Made by a program: the position numbers and the translations under genes. 64,000 nucleotides of DNA from Methanofollis fontis (GTDB lineage: Archaea; Halobacteriota; Methanomicrobia; Methanomicrobiales; Methanofollaceae), in NCBI RefSeq assembly GCF_004297185.1, contig NZ_PGCL01000002.1, positions 124,001 through 188,000 on the forward strand. The letters run 5' to 3'. Below are positions 50,547 to 59,978 of this stretch, piece by piece (position 1 is the first letter of the stretch; the number at the start of each line of letters is the position of its first letter). The notes beneath the pieces were generated by a model that searched no databases, was not told where the DNA came from, and saw nothing but the letters and a program-made list of their open reading frames with translations.

Positions 50547-53235
50547 CCTCCTCGATCCTCGCGTCTGCGCCCTGATCGGCGAGCGGGGTTTTGCAGACCT
50601 TTCGGAGGCACAGGAACGGGCGATCCCGCCCCTGCTGAAGGGCGAGAACCTGGTGCTGATCGCCCCCACCGGCACCGGCAAGACCGAGAGCGCCATGTTC
50701 CCGGTCTTTGACTCCCTGCTGCGGGAGGGCGGTGAGGGTTTCAGGGCGCTCTACATCACCCCCCTCCGCGCCCTCAACCGCGATATCCTGGGGCGGCTGG
50801 CCTGGTGGTGCGGCCATCTCGGGCTGACGGTTGGGGTCCGCCATGGCGACACCCCGCAGAACGAGCGCCGGAAACAGGCTTTAAATCCGCCCAACCTCCT
50901 GATCACCACGCCAGAAACGGTGCAGGCCCTGTTCATGGGTAAACGCCTCAGGAAACACCTGGAGGGGATCCGCCATGTGGTGGTGGACGAGATCCATGAG
51001 CTCGCCGGGAGCAAGCGCGGGGCGCAGCTTGCCGTCGCCCTCGAGCGTCTCGAGGAATATGCCGGCAGGTTCCAGCGGATCGGGCTCTCTGCCACGGTCG
51101 GCAACCCGGAGGATATCGGCCGCTACCTCTGCGGGGACCGCCCCTTCCGTCTCGTCGAGGTGCCGGTGGCGGAGGGGCTCGATCTCTCGGTCCGCCTCTG
51201 CGACGGGGATTTCTCCCGGCAGGCCAGATGCGTCGGGGGCCTCATCGACGCCAGCCCCTCCTCCCTGGTCTTCGTGAACACCCGCGTCACCGCCGAGGCA
51301 CTCGGCCACGCCCTCCTCGAACGGGGCGATGTCGACGTCCACCACGGGTCGCTCTCGAAGGAGGTGCGGGTCGATGCCGAGGACCGCTTCCGGGACGGCG
51401 TCTTGCGCGCCCTCATCTGCACCTCCTCGATGGAGCTCGGCATCGACATCGGACACATTGCCCATGTGGTCCAGTTCGGAAGCCCGAGGGAGGTCGCCCG
51501 CCTTGTGCAGCGCATCGGGCGGGCCGGGCACCACCTCTTCGCCGTCTCCCGGGGCACCGTGCTGGCCACCGGTTTCGACGACCTTCTGGAGTCGCTGGTG
51601 ATCGTCAGGCGGGCGCGGGCATCGGCGGTGGAGGCGGTGACGCCCTATGTGAACGCCGCCGATGTGCTGGCCAATGTTGTCGCCGCCATGGCGGTGGAAT
51701 ACGGCGAGGTCCCCTGTTCGCGGCTGCTCTCCGTCGTGGAGCGCTCCGGGTGTTTCACCGATGCCGCCTCCCTCCTCGACCGGGTCTGCGAGCAGATGGC
51801 GGCGCACCGCCTCATCCGCATCGAGGGGGAGGGGCGGGAGCGCCGGATCATCACCACCTCCCGCGCCCGCCGCTATCTGGCCGCCAACCTCTCGATGATC
51901 CATGACGAGCGCAAGGTGCCGGTCTTCGACATCGTCACCCGGAGCACGGTCGGCACCCTGGACGAGTCCTTTGTGGTGGGTTTTGTCCATCCGGGCGCCG
52001 TCTTCATCACGCGGGGGAAGCTCTGGCGGGTGCTCGAGTTCGAGGAGGGGAGGCTGACGGTCGAACCGGCGCGGGAGGCGCGGGGCGAACTCCCCTCCTG
52101 GGAGGGTGAGCAGATCCCGGTGCCGTGGGCGGTGGCGCAGGAGGTCGGGGCGCTCAGGAGGGGGCGGGAGATCGGCGCCTATACCGACGACCCCGATGCC
52201 GCTCGCTATGTGGCGGCATACCTGGGCGAGATGGACAGAAACCGCACGCCGGTCCCGACCGACCGGCTGATCACCGTTGAGAACTCAGACGAGGGTGTGG
52301 TCTGCAATATCTGCGCCGGACACCGGGCGAACGAGACGATCGCCCGCGTCCTTTCCATCCTGATCTCCGCCCGTCACGGCACCTCAGTCGGGATCGAGGC
52401 CGGCGCCTACCGTGCCGTGCTCAGGCTGCCAAAGGGGATCCGGTCCGCGGAGGTGCGGGATCTGCTGCTCGAAACCGATCCGGCGCATATACCCGGCATC
52501 CTCCGCCTCGCCCTCCGCCGCACCGCCCTCTTCAAGTGGAAGCTCGTGCAGGTGGCAAAGAAGTTCGGGGCGATCGATGCCGACGCCGACTACGAGCGGA
52601 TCAGCATCCACCGCCTCCTGGAGACCTTCGACGGCACGGTGGTCCAGGAGGAGGCCTATAGCGAACTCTTCAGGGATTACCTGGATGCGGACACCGCCGC
52701 CGAGGTCTTCAGGTCGGTGCAGGGTGGCGATGTGGACCTCCACTGCGGCCCCCTATCGATCCTGGGGGCCGAGGGTCTGACCTCCTCGCGTGATATCATC
52801 CCGCCACCGACGGCCGATCAGGCGGTGATCACCAGCCTGAAACGGCGGATCGCCGGGGACGAGGTGATCCTCTTCTGCATGCACTGCAAGCGCTGGAAGA
52901 GCAGGACGCGGGTGGAGCGGGTGCCGGAACGCCCGACATGCCCGCAGTGTTCGGCCCGCCTCATCGCCGCTCTCAAGCCATGGGAGGAGGACGTGACCGC
53001 CGCAGTCAGGAAGAAGAAACGGACGACAGAGGAGGAGGCGGCAGCAGCACGCGCCCTGCGAAACGCCAATCTTGTGCTCACCTATGGAAAACCGGCGGTC
53101 GCCGCCCTTGCCGCACGGGGTGTCGGTCCGGAGACGGCGGCGCGGATCTGTGCACGTGCGACCGAAGGGGATGCATTCTACCGAGAGATCCAGAAGGCGG
53201 AGAGGAAGTATGTCCTTACCCGCCGATTCTGGTGA
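50491..53235 (+). CDS. Lhr-family DEAD/DEAH-box helicase (914 aa)
   Basis: A superfamily 2 helicase. Motif I is APTGTGKTESA (~57-67), Ia TPLRALNRD, II DEIH, III SATVGN, IV-V TSSMELGIDIG, VI QRIGRAGHH. The Lhr-core region follows, and the C-terminus has a zinc ribbon (CMHC...CPQC, ~795-825). Lhr proteins act in DNA repair. GTG 50491 has GAGGT eight bases upstream and is the best start; ATG 50473 is an alternative. Both overlap the phosphoesterase gene, while no usable start exists after its stop. Confidence 0.88.
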   Translation: MTEPISGDSGRSGSSGARDLLDPRVCALIGERGFADLSEAQERAIPPLLKGENLVLIAPTGTGKTESAMFPVFDSLLREGGEGFRALYITPLRALNRDILGRLAWWCGHLGLTVGVRHGDTPQNERRKQALNPPNLLITTPETVQALFMGKRLRKHLEGIRHVVVDEIHELAGSKRGAQLAVALERLEEYAGRFQRIGLSATVGNPEDIGRYLCGDRPFRLVEVPVAEGLDLSVRLCDGDFSRQARCVGGLIDASPSSLVFVNTRVTAEALGHALLERGDVDVHHGSLSKEVRVDAEDRFRDGVLRALICTSSMELGIDIGHIAHVVQFGSPREVARLVQRIGRAGHHLFAVSRGTVLATGFDDLLESLVIVRRARASAVEAVTPYVNAADVLANVVAAMAVEYGEVPCSRLLSVVERSGCFTDAASLLDRVCEQMAAHRLIRIEGEGRERRIITTSRARRYLAANLSMIHDERKVPVFDIVTRSTVGTLDESFVVGFVHPGAVFITRGKLWRVLEFEEGRLTVEPAREARGELPSWEGEQIPVPWAVAQEVGALRRGREIGAYTDDPDAARYVAAYLGEMDRNRTPVPTDRLITVENSDEGVVCNICAGHRANETIARVLSILISARHGTSVGIEAGAYRAVLRLPKGIRSAEVRDLLLETDPAHIPGILRLALRRTALFKWKLVQVAKKFGAIDADADYERISIHRLLETFDGTVVQEEAYSELFRDYLDADTAAEVFRSVQGGDVDLHCGPLSILGAEGLTSSRDIIPPPTADQAVITSLKRRIAGDEVILFCMHCKRWKSRTRVERVPERPTCPQCSARLIAALKPWEEDVTAAVRKKKRTTEEEAAAARALRNANLVLTYGKPAVAALAARGVGPETAARICARATEGDAFYREIQKAERKYVLTRRFW

Positions 53236-53238
53236 ACC

Positions 53239-53793
53239 TCACATGATGCTTTCGAGTTTCTGCTCGAGGAAGGAGAGGCCCCGCTTGATGTCCTCGAGGT
53301 TTTTGCCTCCGGTGAGGATGATCTTGCCGGAGGAGAAGAGAAGGGCGACGATCTTGGGGTCTTTGATGCGGTAGACCAGTCCGGGGAACTGTTCGGGTTC
53401 GTATTCAATATTTTCGAGGTTCAGGGTGATGACCACCTTGTTCAGGTTGATATAGCGCCCGATATCGTACGAGCAGACGATATTGGTGATCCCGACCTTC
53501 GGCACCTCATAGGTGTCGACACCGGCCTCTTTCAGGGAGGAAACAACAATATTGAGCCCTTCATACAGGGCGTCACGGTTCCTGAGCCCGGTGAGCACCA
53601 CCTTGCCCGAGGAGAAGATGAGGGTGGCCATCTTTGGCTTTTCGATTCGGTACACCGCACCCGGAAAACGTTTGGTATTGAGTTCGCAGTTCGGGATCTT
53701 CTTGGACACTTCGCCGAGGTCGATGGTGTCTGCGATCACCCCTGATGCGACGATATTCTCGATCTTCAGTGACTCGTACCTTGAACCTTCCAT
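53239..53793 (-). CDS. tbp: TATA-box-binding protein (184 aa)
   Basis: General transcription factor that binds TATA boxes. Two direct repeats of about 90 residues are visible (FPGAVYRIEKPKMATLIFSS and FPGLVYRIKDPKIVALLFSS, each followed by GKV/GKI and LTG). Phe and Leu/Val at the DNA-intercalating positions are present. The start MEGSRYESLK matches other archaeal TBPs; an upstream ATG at 53808 would add five residues. A TATA-like element is at 53834-53843. The stop lies three bases from the stop of the Lhr gene. Confidence 0.95.
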   Translation of the reverse strand: MEGSRYESLKIENIVASGVIADTIDLGEVSKKIPNCELNTKRFPGAVYRIEKPKMATLIFSSGKVVLTGLRNRDALYEGLNIVVSSLKEAGVDTYEVPKVGITNIVCSYDIGRYINLNKVVITLNLENIEYEPEQFPGLVYRIKDPKIVALLFSSGKIILTGGKNLEDIKRGLSFLEQKLESIM

Positions 53794-53833
53794 TATATAT
53801 GTCTGCATCCGCCCGCACCATAATACTAACTGG

Positions 53834-53843
53834 CAATATTTAT
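53834..53843 (-). promoter_or_regulatory. TATA-like box of the tbp gene
   Basis: The minus strand reads ATAAATATTG, with its centre 46 bases before ATG 53793. This gives a leader of about 20 bases and permits autoregulation by TBP (inference). Confidence 0.4.
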
Positions 53844-53987
53844 GATACGGTGGATCCTCCCCGCATTAGTCGAAATTTTGGGGTTTTTCCGGGTATTGGG
53901 GGTGTCTCGCTTCCGGGCATGCGCACGATCCGCCTGCCCGCTGTTTCCAGGCGGTTGGATGCGGCCATCCCGGTCCGGGGAGTGGAT

Positions 53988-53997
53988 ATCTTTATTT
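53988..53997 (+). promoter_or_regulatory. TATA-like box of tRNA-Leu
   Basis: ATCTTTATTT lies about 30 bases before the tRNA 5' end, the usual spacing for archaeal tRNA genes. Confidence 0.5.
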
Positions 53998-54022
53998 TGG
54001 GGGAGATGTAACAGTTATTGGC

Positions 54023-54107
54023 GCGAGGGTTGCCGAGCCAGGTCAAAGGCGATAGGTTCAGGGCCTATTCTGGTAGCAGTTCGCCGGTTCGAATCCGGTC
54101 CCTCGCA
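54023..54107 (+). tRNA. tRNA-Leu (anticodon CAG)
   Basis: A complete 85-base cloverleaf: acceptor GCGAGGG with CCCTCGC and discriminator A; D arm around GCCGAGCCAGGTCAAAGGC; anticodon stem ATAGG/CCTAT with loop TTCAGGG, giving anticodon CAG (54059-54061); a long type II variable arm; and T arm GCCGG-TTCGAAT-CCGGT. CCA is not encoded. No intron. Confidence 0.95.
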
Positions 54108-54216
54108 TCTCATTTTCACATTTCATTCTGTAGCAGCGCCGATGCCATGGATGACAATCCACTCCTGAAAAGAGATTTTGGAGGCGAATGTGGTTGTGTT
54201 TCGGGGTAATCGGGTT

Positions 54217-54630
54217 TTACTGTGCCATGTTTGAGGCAGCTGTGTGGATGATATGATGTTTCAGTTCGGCAAATGTGGCCATCGGGTTTCCGCCTTTCTG
54301 GATATAGTGATCGGCACCAGCATTCAGGATGTTCATTTCTATTTCCTCCCGTCTCCTGCCCGAGAAGATGATGAAGGGGATGGTGTTCCCTTCCGAGCGG
54401 AGAGCTAACAGAAATTCGATCCCATTCATCTCTGGCATCTCATAGTCGGAGACGATGACATCGTAGGGGGATAGGTGGAGTTTTCTCAAACCTTCCTGTG
54501 CAGAGATGGCGGTATCAATATCAAAATCGCTGTAATGCCTGAAATATGTCTCAATCAGGTCCAGCAATCCTGCTTCATCGTCCACATAGAGCACCCTGAG
54601 TTCATCCAACGGTAAGGTCAGTTCGATCAC
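54217..54630 (-). CDS. single-domain response regulator (137 aa)
   Basis: A CheY-like receiver. The acidic pair is at YVDDE (~15-19), the phospho-accepting Asp is in VSDYEMPEMNG (~61), the switch Ser/Thr in FIIFSGR, and the conserved Lys in YIQKGG. There is no output domain, so it acts through protein contacts. A TATA-like run is at 54657-54672. No kinase is adjacent; the closest is in the FIST operon. Confidence 0.88.
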   Translation of the reverse strand: MIELTLPLDELRVLYVDDEAGLLDLIETYFRHYSDFDIDTAISAQEGLRKLHLSPYDVIVSDYEMPEMNGIEFLLALRSEGNTIPFIIFSGRRREEIEMNILNAGADHYIQKGGNPMATFAELKHHIIHTAASNMAQ

Positions 54631-54656
54631 ACCCGTATGGTGCTCTAATATCTGGC

Positions 54657-54672
54657 CATATTATATAAATAT
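54657..54672 (-). promoter_or_regulatory. TATA-like box of the response regulator
   Basis: The minus strand reads ATATTTATATAATATG, centred about 35 bases before the ATG. A short leader is predicted. Confidence 0.4.
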
Positions 54673-54815
54673 TTTCCAATATTAAAAATTCAATGTTCTT
54701 TGAACTCATTTTTTCTGAATTTTTTGTGTCCAAATCTCCCAAAATGGGGATATTATATCCTCTTTCTGGTATGGGGGGAGGCGATCCATCCTATCAGAAT
54801 CCTGAGGGATCCCTT

Positions 54816-55155
54816 TCAACGCTTTCTCATAAGAAACGCCACCGCACCGACCGGTGCAGGGAAGGTGGTGATCGGCACCAGTATCATCTCAGTGGTCGGG
54901 GTGACGGTCCCGCCTTCACCGACACCCCTGCCGCCTCAACCTCAGGTCGCCCTGTTGCATCCGCCGCTCTGGAGAGGGGTTCGTCCTGTGCATGGTCGCA
55001 GATACCATCACCGTTTGTATCGGCGTACAGGAAACAGGTGCGCGGGACCAGTCGTCCTCGTAGCCGCGGGGGCAGTCATCCCGGCCCGCACAGGGTGTCG
55101 TGCAGGCAAGCACCAGCACCACACGCCCGAGCAGGACATTGTGTAACCGTCTCAT
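54816..55155 (-). pseudogene. frameshifted secreted/lipoprotein gene with Asp-rich calcium-like motif
   Basis: A well-placed GGAGTG precedes ATG 55155. The first frame encodes a signal-like start (LLGRVVLVLACTTPC) and CPRGYEDDW. The sequence continues in a second frame as CFLYADTNGDGICDHAQDEP, a Cys-rich, DxNxDG-type motif seen in secreted methanogen proteins, and in a third frame ends TTFPAPVGAVAFLMRKR. At least two frameshifts are needed, so the gene is probably dead. The 55156-55424 gap shows only a TATA-like element (55376-55383) for the next gene. Confidence 0.6.
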
Positions 55156-55375
55156 TCCCGGACACTCCTTTCATCTCTTCTCCCTGCCGGTATTTATCCC
55201 CGTAGAACCTGCCGGTTTTTTGATCGCCGCAGTGGGTGACGGACGAAGATCTCCGGCGACCCACACAAAGGGATGAAGAGTCGATCAAACTCTTTTTTCT
55301 CTCTATATGACATATGGTGGATAAATATGGCTCAATTTTCGTAATGTCTATCATTCTGCCCAGAATGAATGATCA

Positions 55376-55383
55376 TTTATATG
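55376..55383 (+). promoter_or_regulatory. TATA-like box of the agmatine deiminase gene
   Basis: TTTATATG is centred about 46 bases before ATG 55425, giving a short leader with GGTGG as ribosome binding site. Confidence 0.4.
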
Positions 55384-55424
55384 TGCCTCCCTCAAGTACC
55401 GTTAGATCCTGTTCCGGTGGTAGC

Positions 55425-56678
55425 ATGAAACACAGATTCGATTCCCGGGCACCCAATAAAAGTGCAACGTCTCCTTCCTGGAGGTTTCCTGGAGAGTTTG
55501 AGGAACAGAGCGCCGTCTGGCTGGGCTGGCTGACAAAGGAGTATATCCGGGGCTACCAGACCGACGATGTGATGCTCGAGATCGTAGAGGGCCTCTCCCC
55601 GCACGTCCACGTGCGTATCTGCGTGCCCGATACAGCGCAGAAGGAGCATGTACTCTCGGTGCTCAGGGAGCACGACGTCCCGACCGGCCACATCTCATTC
55701 TATGAAAAGAACTTCACCATGCTCTACTGGCGCGACTTCGGACCGATCTTCACCGTGAATGGGGAGGGAGAGAAACGCATCGTTGACTGTGCATTCAACT
55801 GCTGGGGCTACTTCCCGCAGAGCGACATCCAGTCCCGGATGATGGAGCGGATTGACCGCGATGTGGCGGCCGATATGGGGCTTGAAAGCGTCATGACGCG
55901 CCTGGTCAGCGAGGGCGGCGACCGCGAGTTCAATGGACGGGGGACGCTGATCACCACTGAGTCCTGCGAGTTCCAGCGCAACCCGAACATGGCCCGCGAG
56001 GAGATCGAGGAGGAGTTCAGGCGCCTCTTCGGCGTCACCGCGATCATCTGGCTGAAACAGGGCCTCGTCGAGGACGACCGCTATGACACCACCACCATCC
56101 CGGGTCCGGACGGTGTCGGCGTCGCCTACCGCACCGCCTCTGCAAACAACCATGTGGACGAGTACTGCCGGTTCGTCTCCCCTGACACTGTGCTGCTCGC
56201 CGAGGTGACCGCGGAGGAGGCGGCAAACGACCCGGTGGCCGCGGAAAACCGGCGCCGGATGGAGGAGAACTACGAGATCCTGAAGAACGCCGTCGACCAG
56301 GACGGCAACCCCCTGCGGATCGTCCGCATGCCGGTGCCGGACATGGTCTATTTCACCGCCACCCCTGAGGACGAGGCATATGCGAATCTGGTTGCCTATG
56401 CGCATTATGCCGACGGCACGGCCTTCCCGTACGGCCAGCCCGTCACCGTCGTGCCCGCACAGAGTTACTGCAACTTCCTCATCTCCAACGGGGTTGTCCT
56501 GGGTCAGAAATATTATATGCCAGGCATGGAGATGCCCGAATCACTGAAGGAGAAGGACATGGAGGCCGAACGTATCCTCCAGTCCCTCTTCCCTGACCGC
56601 ACCGTGGTCATGATCAACACCATCCCGATCAACTTCGGCGGCGGGGGGATCCACTGCTCCTCGCAGCAGGAACCCTGA
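55425..56678 (+). CDS. agmatine deiminase family protein (417 aa)
   Basis: Converts agmatine to N-carbamoylputrescine (polyamine synthesis) or acts on a related guanidine. The peptidyl-arginine-deiminase fold has YWRDFGPIF (~103-111), EGGDREFNG (~164-172), NNHVDEYCRF (~241-250) with the catalytic His, and GGGGIHCSSQQEP at the C-terminus with the catalytic Cys. The longer form (417 versus ~350-370 in bacteria) has extra insertions in the middle. ATG 55425 follows GGTGG. It stands alone with its own promoter. Confidence 0.85.
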   Translation: MKHRFDSRAPNKSATSPSWRFPGEFEEQSAVWLGWLTKEYIRGYQTDDVMLEIVEGLSPHVHVRICVPDTAQKEHVLSVLREHDVPTGHISFYEKNFTMLYWRDFGPIFTVNGEGEKRIVDCAFNCWGYFPQSDIQSRMMERIDRDVAADMGLESVMTRLVSEGGDREFNGRGTLITTESCEFQRNPNMAREEIEEEFRRLFGVTAIIWLKQGLVEDDRYDTTTIPGPDGVGVAYRTASANNHVDEYCRFVSPDTVLLAEVTAEEAANDPVAAENRRRMEENYEILKNAVDQDGNPLRIVRMPVPDMVYFTATPEDEAYANLVAYAHYADGTAFPYGQPVTVVPAQSYCNFLISNGVVLGQKYYMPGMEMPESLKEKDMEAERILQSLFPDRTVVMINTIPINFGGGGIHCSSQQEP

Positions 56679-56769
56679 GGGACGGTTCGCCCCCTGTCGC
56701 ATTGGGAGATCCCCTCCCCTTCTGTCGAGAGAGCGACCGATCTGATCCGCCGCCGGTCTTCAACAGATT

Positions 56770-58341
56770 TCAATCAGGAGAGAGGCGGCGGAAACCGTTT
56801 TCCGGGACCTCGATCTCGAACCGCGCTCCCTCTCCTGGCGTCCCGTTCTCCAGGATCGAAAGACCGGTGATGGAGAGGATCTCCCGTGCGAGAAACAGGC
56901 CGAAACCGGTTTTCCTTCCCACGCCCTTATCGAAGATGAGTTCTTTCTGGTCGGTTGGAATGCCGTCGCCATTGTCCTCGTAGACGATTGTCCCGCCGTT
57001 GTCTCCCTTCCGGGTTGAGAAGCGGATCCGTGTGCACACTCCTGCATGGGAGAGCGAGTTGTCGATCAGGTTGTAGAATACCTTCTCAAGGAGCGGGTCC
57101 GCATATACCCAGCACGAATCCGAACGATTTTCGACCTCTATAGTGCCGGTGTCGATCGTCCGGACAGTCCGTCCGACAACATCATGCACGTTCTGCCATG
57201 CCGGAGTGTAGGCGCCGATTTTCTGATACATGCTGGTAAAATTGATGCACTCGTGGATGGTCCCGGTCGCGGCCTTCATCCTGTTCAGCGTATCCGGATT
57301 CGAAAATCCGTCAGGGTCCATCTCGATCAGGTCGAGATATCCCTTCAGCACGGTGACCTGGTTGAGGACGTCATGGCGCGTGATGCTGCTCATCAGGTTC
57401 AGTTTTTTAACGACCTGTTTCAGTGCCTCCTCTGCCTGTTTCCGCCTTTGTTCCTGATCAAGACTGTCGATCGCATGGGCGAGATTTGCTGTAACCGTCT
57501 CAATCGTGCGTCGTTCTTCGTCGTCGAATATCTCTGTGTCCGGTGCATAGAGGAATAATGCCGTGACCGGCAGGTTGTGGGGGCGAACCGGGAAGATTCC
57601 GCAGGCGGTGCACCCATGCCCTGCTGCGTCCTCACTGAACGGGACCCGGTCCCTGCAGTGCCTGATCTCAGGGATGATGACGCCGGCGGGATCATCTCCC
57701 CTGATGAGGTCTGCAATTGTGTTCTTTTCCTCTGTTAAAATCTTCTTCTGGCCCCCTTTTTCGTGCAGCACTCTGTATGAAGCCTGATCCGTGTGGGCGG
57801 CGGCACCGCCCGCACATGCCAACCGGTACGGCCCCAGACTCACAAAAATCCTGCCTATGGCGGAGAGCAGTTCGTCCTGGTCGGTGGCGTGGACAATTGA
57901 ATGGTTCACATTGCTCAATATCAGAAAGTGTCTGGTCAATTTCTTGAGTCTCAACTCTGAACGCTGATGGGATACGGCATTTCTGATCCGAAACACCAGT
58001 TCTGCCATATATTTCCCGGTATCACCGACAGAGGGGATGCTGAACGTATCGCCGCTGTTCAGGGCGCTGACCACCGGTTCTTCGTCGTCCCGGTTTGAAA
58101 GGATAATCTGGGGAATGTCCGGATTTTTGCTCCGGGCCAGCTCCAGAACCTCCAACCACCGTGCATCCATGATCGAGGAGGGGAGGAGAAGGGCGTCATA
58201 GGGACCGTCACCGATCGTCTGCATCGCCTCCCGGTGCGATGCCACACACTCAACACTGACGCCGTCCGATCCCTCAAGGGCAGAACGGGCAGCAGAGATC
58301 AGCTCTGTCCTGTCGTCGATAATGAGCGCATGGATCTTCAT
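56770..58341 (-). CDS. hybrid-type histidine kinase with degenerate receiver and GAF domains (523 aa)
   Basis: Residues 1-125 are a receiver-like domain that lacks the phospho-accepting Asp (ALLLPSSIMD, where Asp is replaced by Pro) and the Lys, so it cannot be phosphorylated. A GAF-like domain (~145-300) follows, then a kinase core: H-box MSSITRHDVLNQVTVL (~323-338), N-box NLIDNSLSHA, G1 EDNGDGIP, and G2 GFGLFLARE. It overlaps the gene upstream by four bases and ends the three-gene operon. Confidence 0.85.
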   Translation of the reverse strand: MKIHALIIDDRTELISAARSALEGSDGVSVECVASHREAMQTIGDGPYDALLLPSSIMDARWLEVLELARSKNPDIPQIILSNRDDEEPVVSALNSGDTFSIPSVGDTGKYMAELVFRIRNAVSHQRSELRLKKLTRHFLILSNVNHSIVHATDQDELLSAIGRIFVSLGPYRLACAGGAAAHTDQASYRVLHEKGGQKKILTEEKNTIADLIRGDDPAGVIIPEIRHCRDRVPFSEDAAGHGCTACGIFPVRPHNLPVTALFLYAPDTEIFDDEERRTIETVTANLAHAIDSLDQEQRRKQAEEALKQVVKKLNLMSSITRHDVLNQVTVLKGYLDLIEMDPDGFSNPDTLNRMKAATGTIHECINFTSMYQKIGAYTPAWQNVHDVVGRTVRTIDTGTIEVENRSDSCWVYADPLLEKVFYNLIDNSLSHAGVCTRIRFSTRKGDNGGTIVYEDNGDGIPTDQKELIFDKGVGRKTGFGLFLAREILSITGLSILENGTPGEGARFEIEVPENGFRRLSPD

Positions 58342-59978
58342 CTCTCCAGCGCCTCGCAGCATCGGTCGTCCGGGTTTTGAACGCCGATCCCCTCCTCCAG
58401 CACATGCGGTATCAGCGTGATCTGATGTCTGGTCCCGCACCCCCCATCGATGGTGATACTGCCATGGAGCTGCTTCACCAGGATCGTGATCAGACGGATG
58501 CCAAGTGACTGGGACTTCTGGAAGAGAGCGGGATCGGGCATGCCGCAACCGTTATCAGAGATTATCATGGCCACATGCCTGTTTGGTGTGCTGTGTATCT
58601 TCAGTGAGATCGTCCCGTGGTCCTGCGAGTGGAAGGCATGTTTGATGCTGTTTATGACGATCTCATTGATGATGAGACCGATCGGGATCGCCGAGTCCAG
58701 GTCCACATGAATCGTTTCGATCTCGGTCTCCAGATCGATCATTGTATGGACGGCATGGGCCCGGATCAGTTCTTCAGCAAGGGTGCTGGCATAATCCTTG
58801 AGGTTCACGTATGCCATTGTTTCTGAGCGATAGAGTTTCTCGTGGACCAGCGCCATCGCCATGATCCTGCTTTCGGCATCCCTGAAATATCCGAGCGTTT
58901 TTTCGTCTTCTATCAATCGTGATTGGAGGCGAAGGAGACTTGAAACGATCTGCATGTTGTTTTTCACGCGATGATGGACCTCTTTGAGCAGGGCGGTTTT
59001 TTCATTCAATGACATCTGCAGACGGTCTTCATACTGCTTTCTCTCTGAAACGTCTCGTATTGATGCAAGTATCGCCATTTTTCCATGATATTCCATTTTT
59101 GTCCCGGCCACATTGATCCAGATCTCTTCTCCGTCAGGCCGGATGGTTCGGATGCTCTCTGCAAACTGGTCCTGTCCTGAAACCTGGATTGACTGGATGA
59201 GGGAGATGATGCGGTCCCGGTATTCGGGAGAGATGAATGCAAGGATATTGAACTCGATTTTCTCCCTTTCGATTTCAAAACCGTCTTTTGAAAAGGGGAG
59301 ACCATACATTCTCAACGACGCTGGATTCGCCAGCAGCACGATCATGGTTCGGGGATCAAATACAACAAGTCCGTCGAAGGCATGGTCAAAGATGGTATGG
59401 TAACGTTGTTCACTGAGATGAAGCATTCTTTCCGCTTTTTTCCGTTCTGCTATCTCCTGAAGCACCCGTTCATGTGCACAGCATCCAGCGAGTGAAGTGG
59501 CGAATTTTGCCATGACCATCCCCAGTTGTCTCAACTCCACCGCGCTGAACACCCCTGTGCTCTTCGTTGAGTGGAGTTTCAGAAATCCAATGGTCCCGAG
59601 GGGGAAGAGTGCATACGATCCATCTGTGATCCCGTTCTCCGTGCAGATCTCTGAGAAGAGGGGGTCTTTACTCCGGATCGTGACCGGCATATTATGTGAT
59701 ACCAGTGATGTGATCCGGCTATCTGCCGGCAGACTCCGCTCTTTTACCCTGAAATCCGGGTTTGCATATCGCAACGATGCGGAAATCTCTCCCTCTTCTG
59801 GCTTCTCACCGTCGAAAACCCAGACCGATGCAAACGAGTAGTTTTTTCGTGCAAGGAGTGCGCTCAGAAATATCCGGCAGTTCTCCTGCAGATCCAGGGA
59901 ATTTCCAACCGAGAGGGAGAGTTCATACAGCACCGATATGCTGTTGATGACGGCATCATGAGGGGTGTATTCAGTCAT
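58338..59978 (-). CDS. GAF-PAS histidine kinase of the HisKA_2 type (546 aa)
   Basis: GAF domain (~15-190), PAS domain (~205-340; YHTIFDHAFDGLVVFDP), and a HisKA_2 kinase core with EVHHRVKNNMQIVSSLLRLQ (~353-372), N-box NEIVINSIKHAF, G1 SDNGCGMP and G2 SLGIRLI. No membrane segment is seen, so it is a cytoplasmic sensor. It overlaps both neighbours: the FIST gene by eight bases and the next kinase by four. Its target regulator is not obvious; the nearest single receivers are at 54.2 and 61.5 kb. Confidence 0.88.
   Translation of the reverse strand: MTEYTPHDAVINSISVLYELSLSVGNSLDLQENCRIFLSALLARKNYSFASVWVFDGEKPEEGEISASLRYANPDFRVKERSLPADSRITSLVSHNMPVTIRSKDPLFSEICTENGITDGSYALFPLGTIGFLKLHSTKSTGVFSAVELRQLGMVMAKFATSLAGCCAHERVLQEIAERKKAERMLHLSEQRYHTIFDHAFDGLVVFDPRTMIVLLANPASLRMYGLPFSKDGFEIEREKIEFNILAFISPEYRDRIISLIQSIQVSGQDQFAESIRTIRPDGEEIWINVAGTKMEYHGKMAILASIRDVSERKQYEDRLQMSLNEKTALLKEVHHRVKNNMQIVSSLLRLQSRLIEDEKTLGYFRDAESRIMAMALVHEKLYRSETMAYVNLKDYASTLAEELIRAHAVHTMIDLETEIETIHVDLDSAIPIGLIINEIVINSIKHAFHSQDHGTISLKIHSTPNRHVAMIISDNGCGMPDPALFQKSQSLGIRLITILVKQLHGSITIDGGCGTRHQITLIPHVLEEGIGVQNPDDRCCEALER

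Noticed and set aside
54693-55205. Plus-strand frames of 148-170 codons before the agmatine deiminase gene
   Set aside because: They oppose the minus-strand remnant, which has a ribosome binding site and recognisable Cys/Asp motifs, and show no family features themselves.
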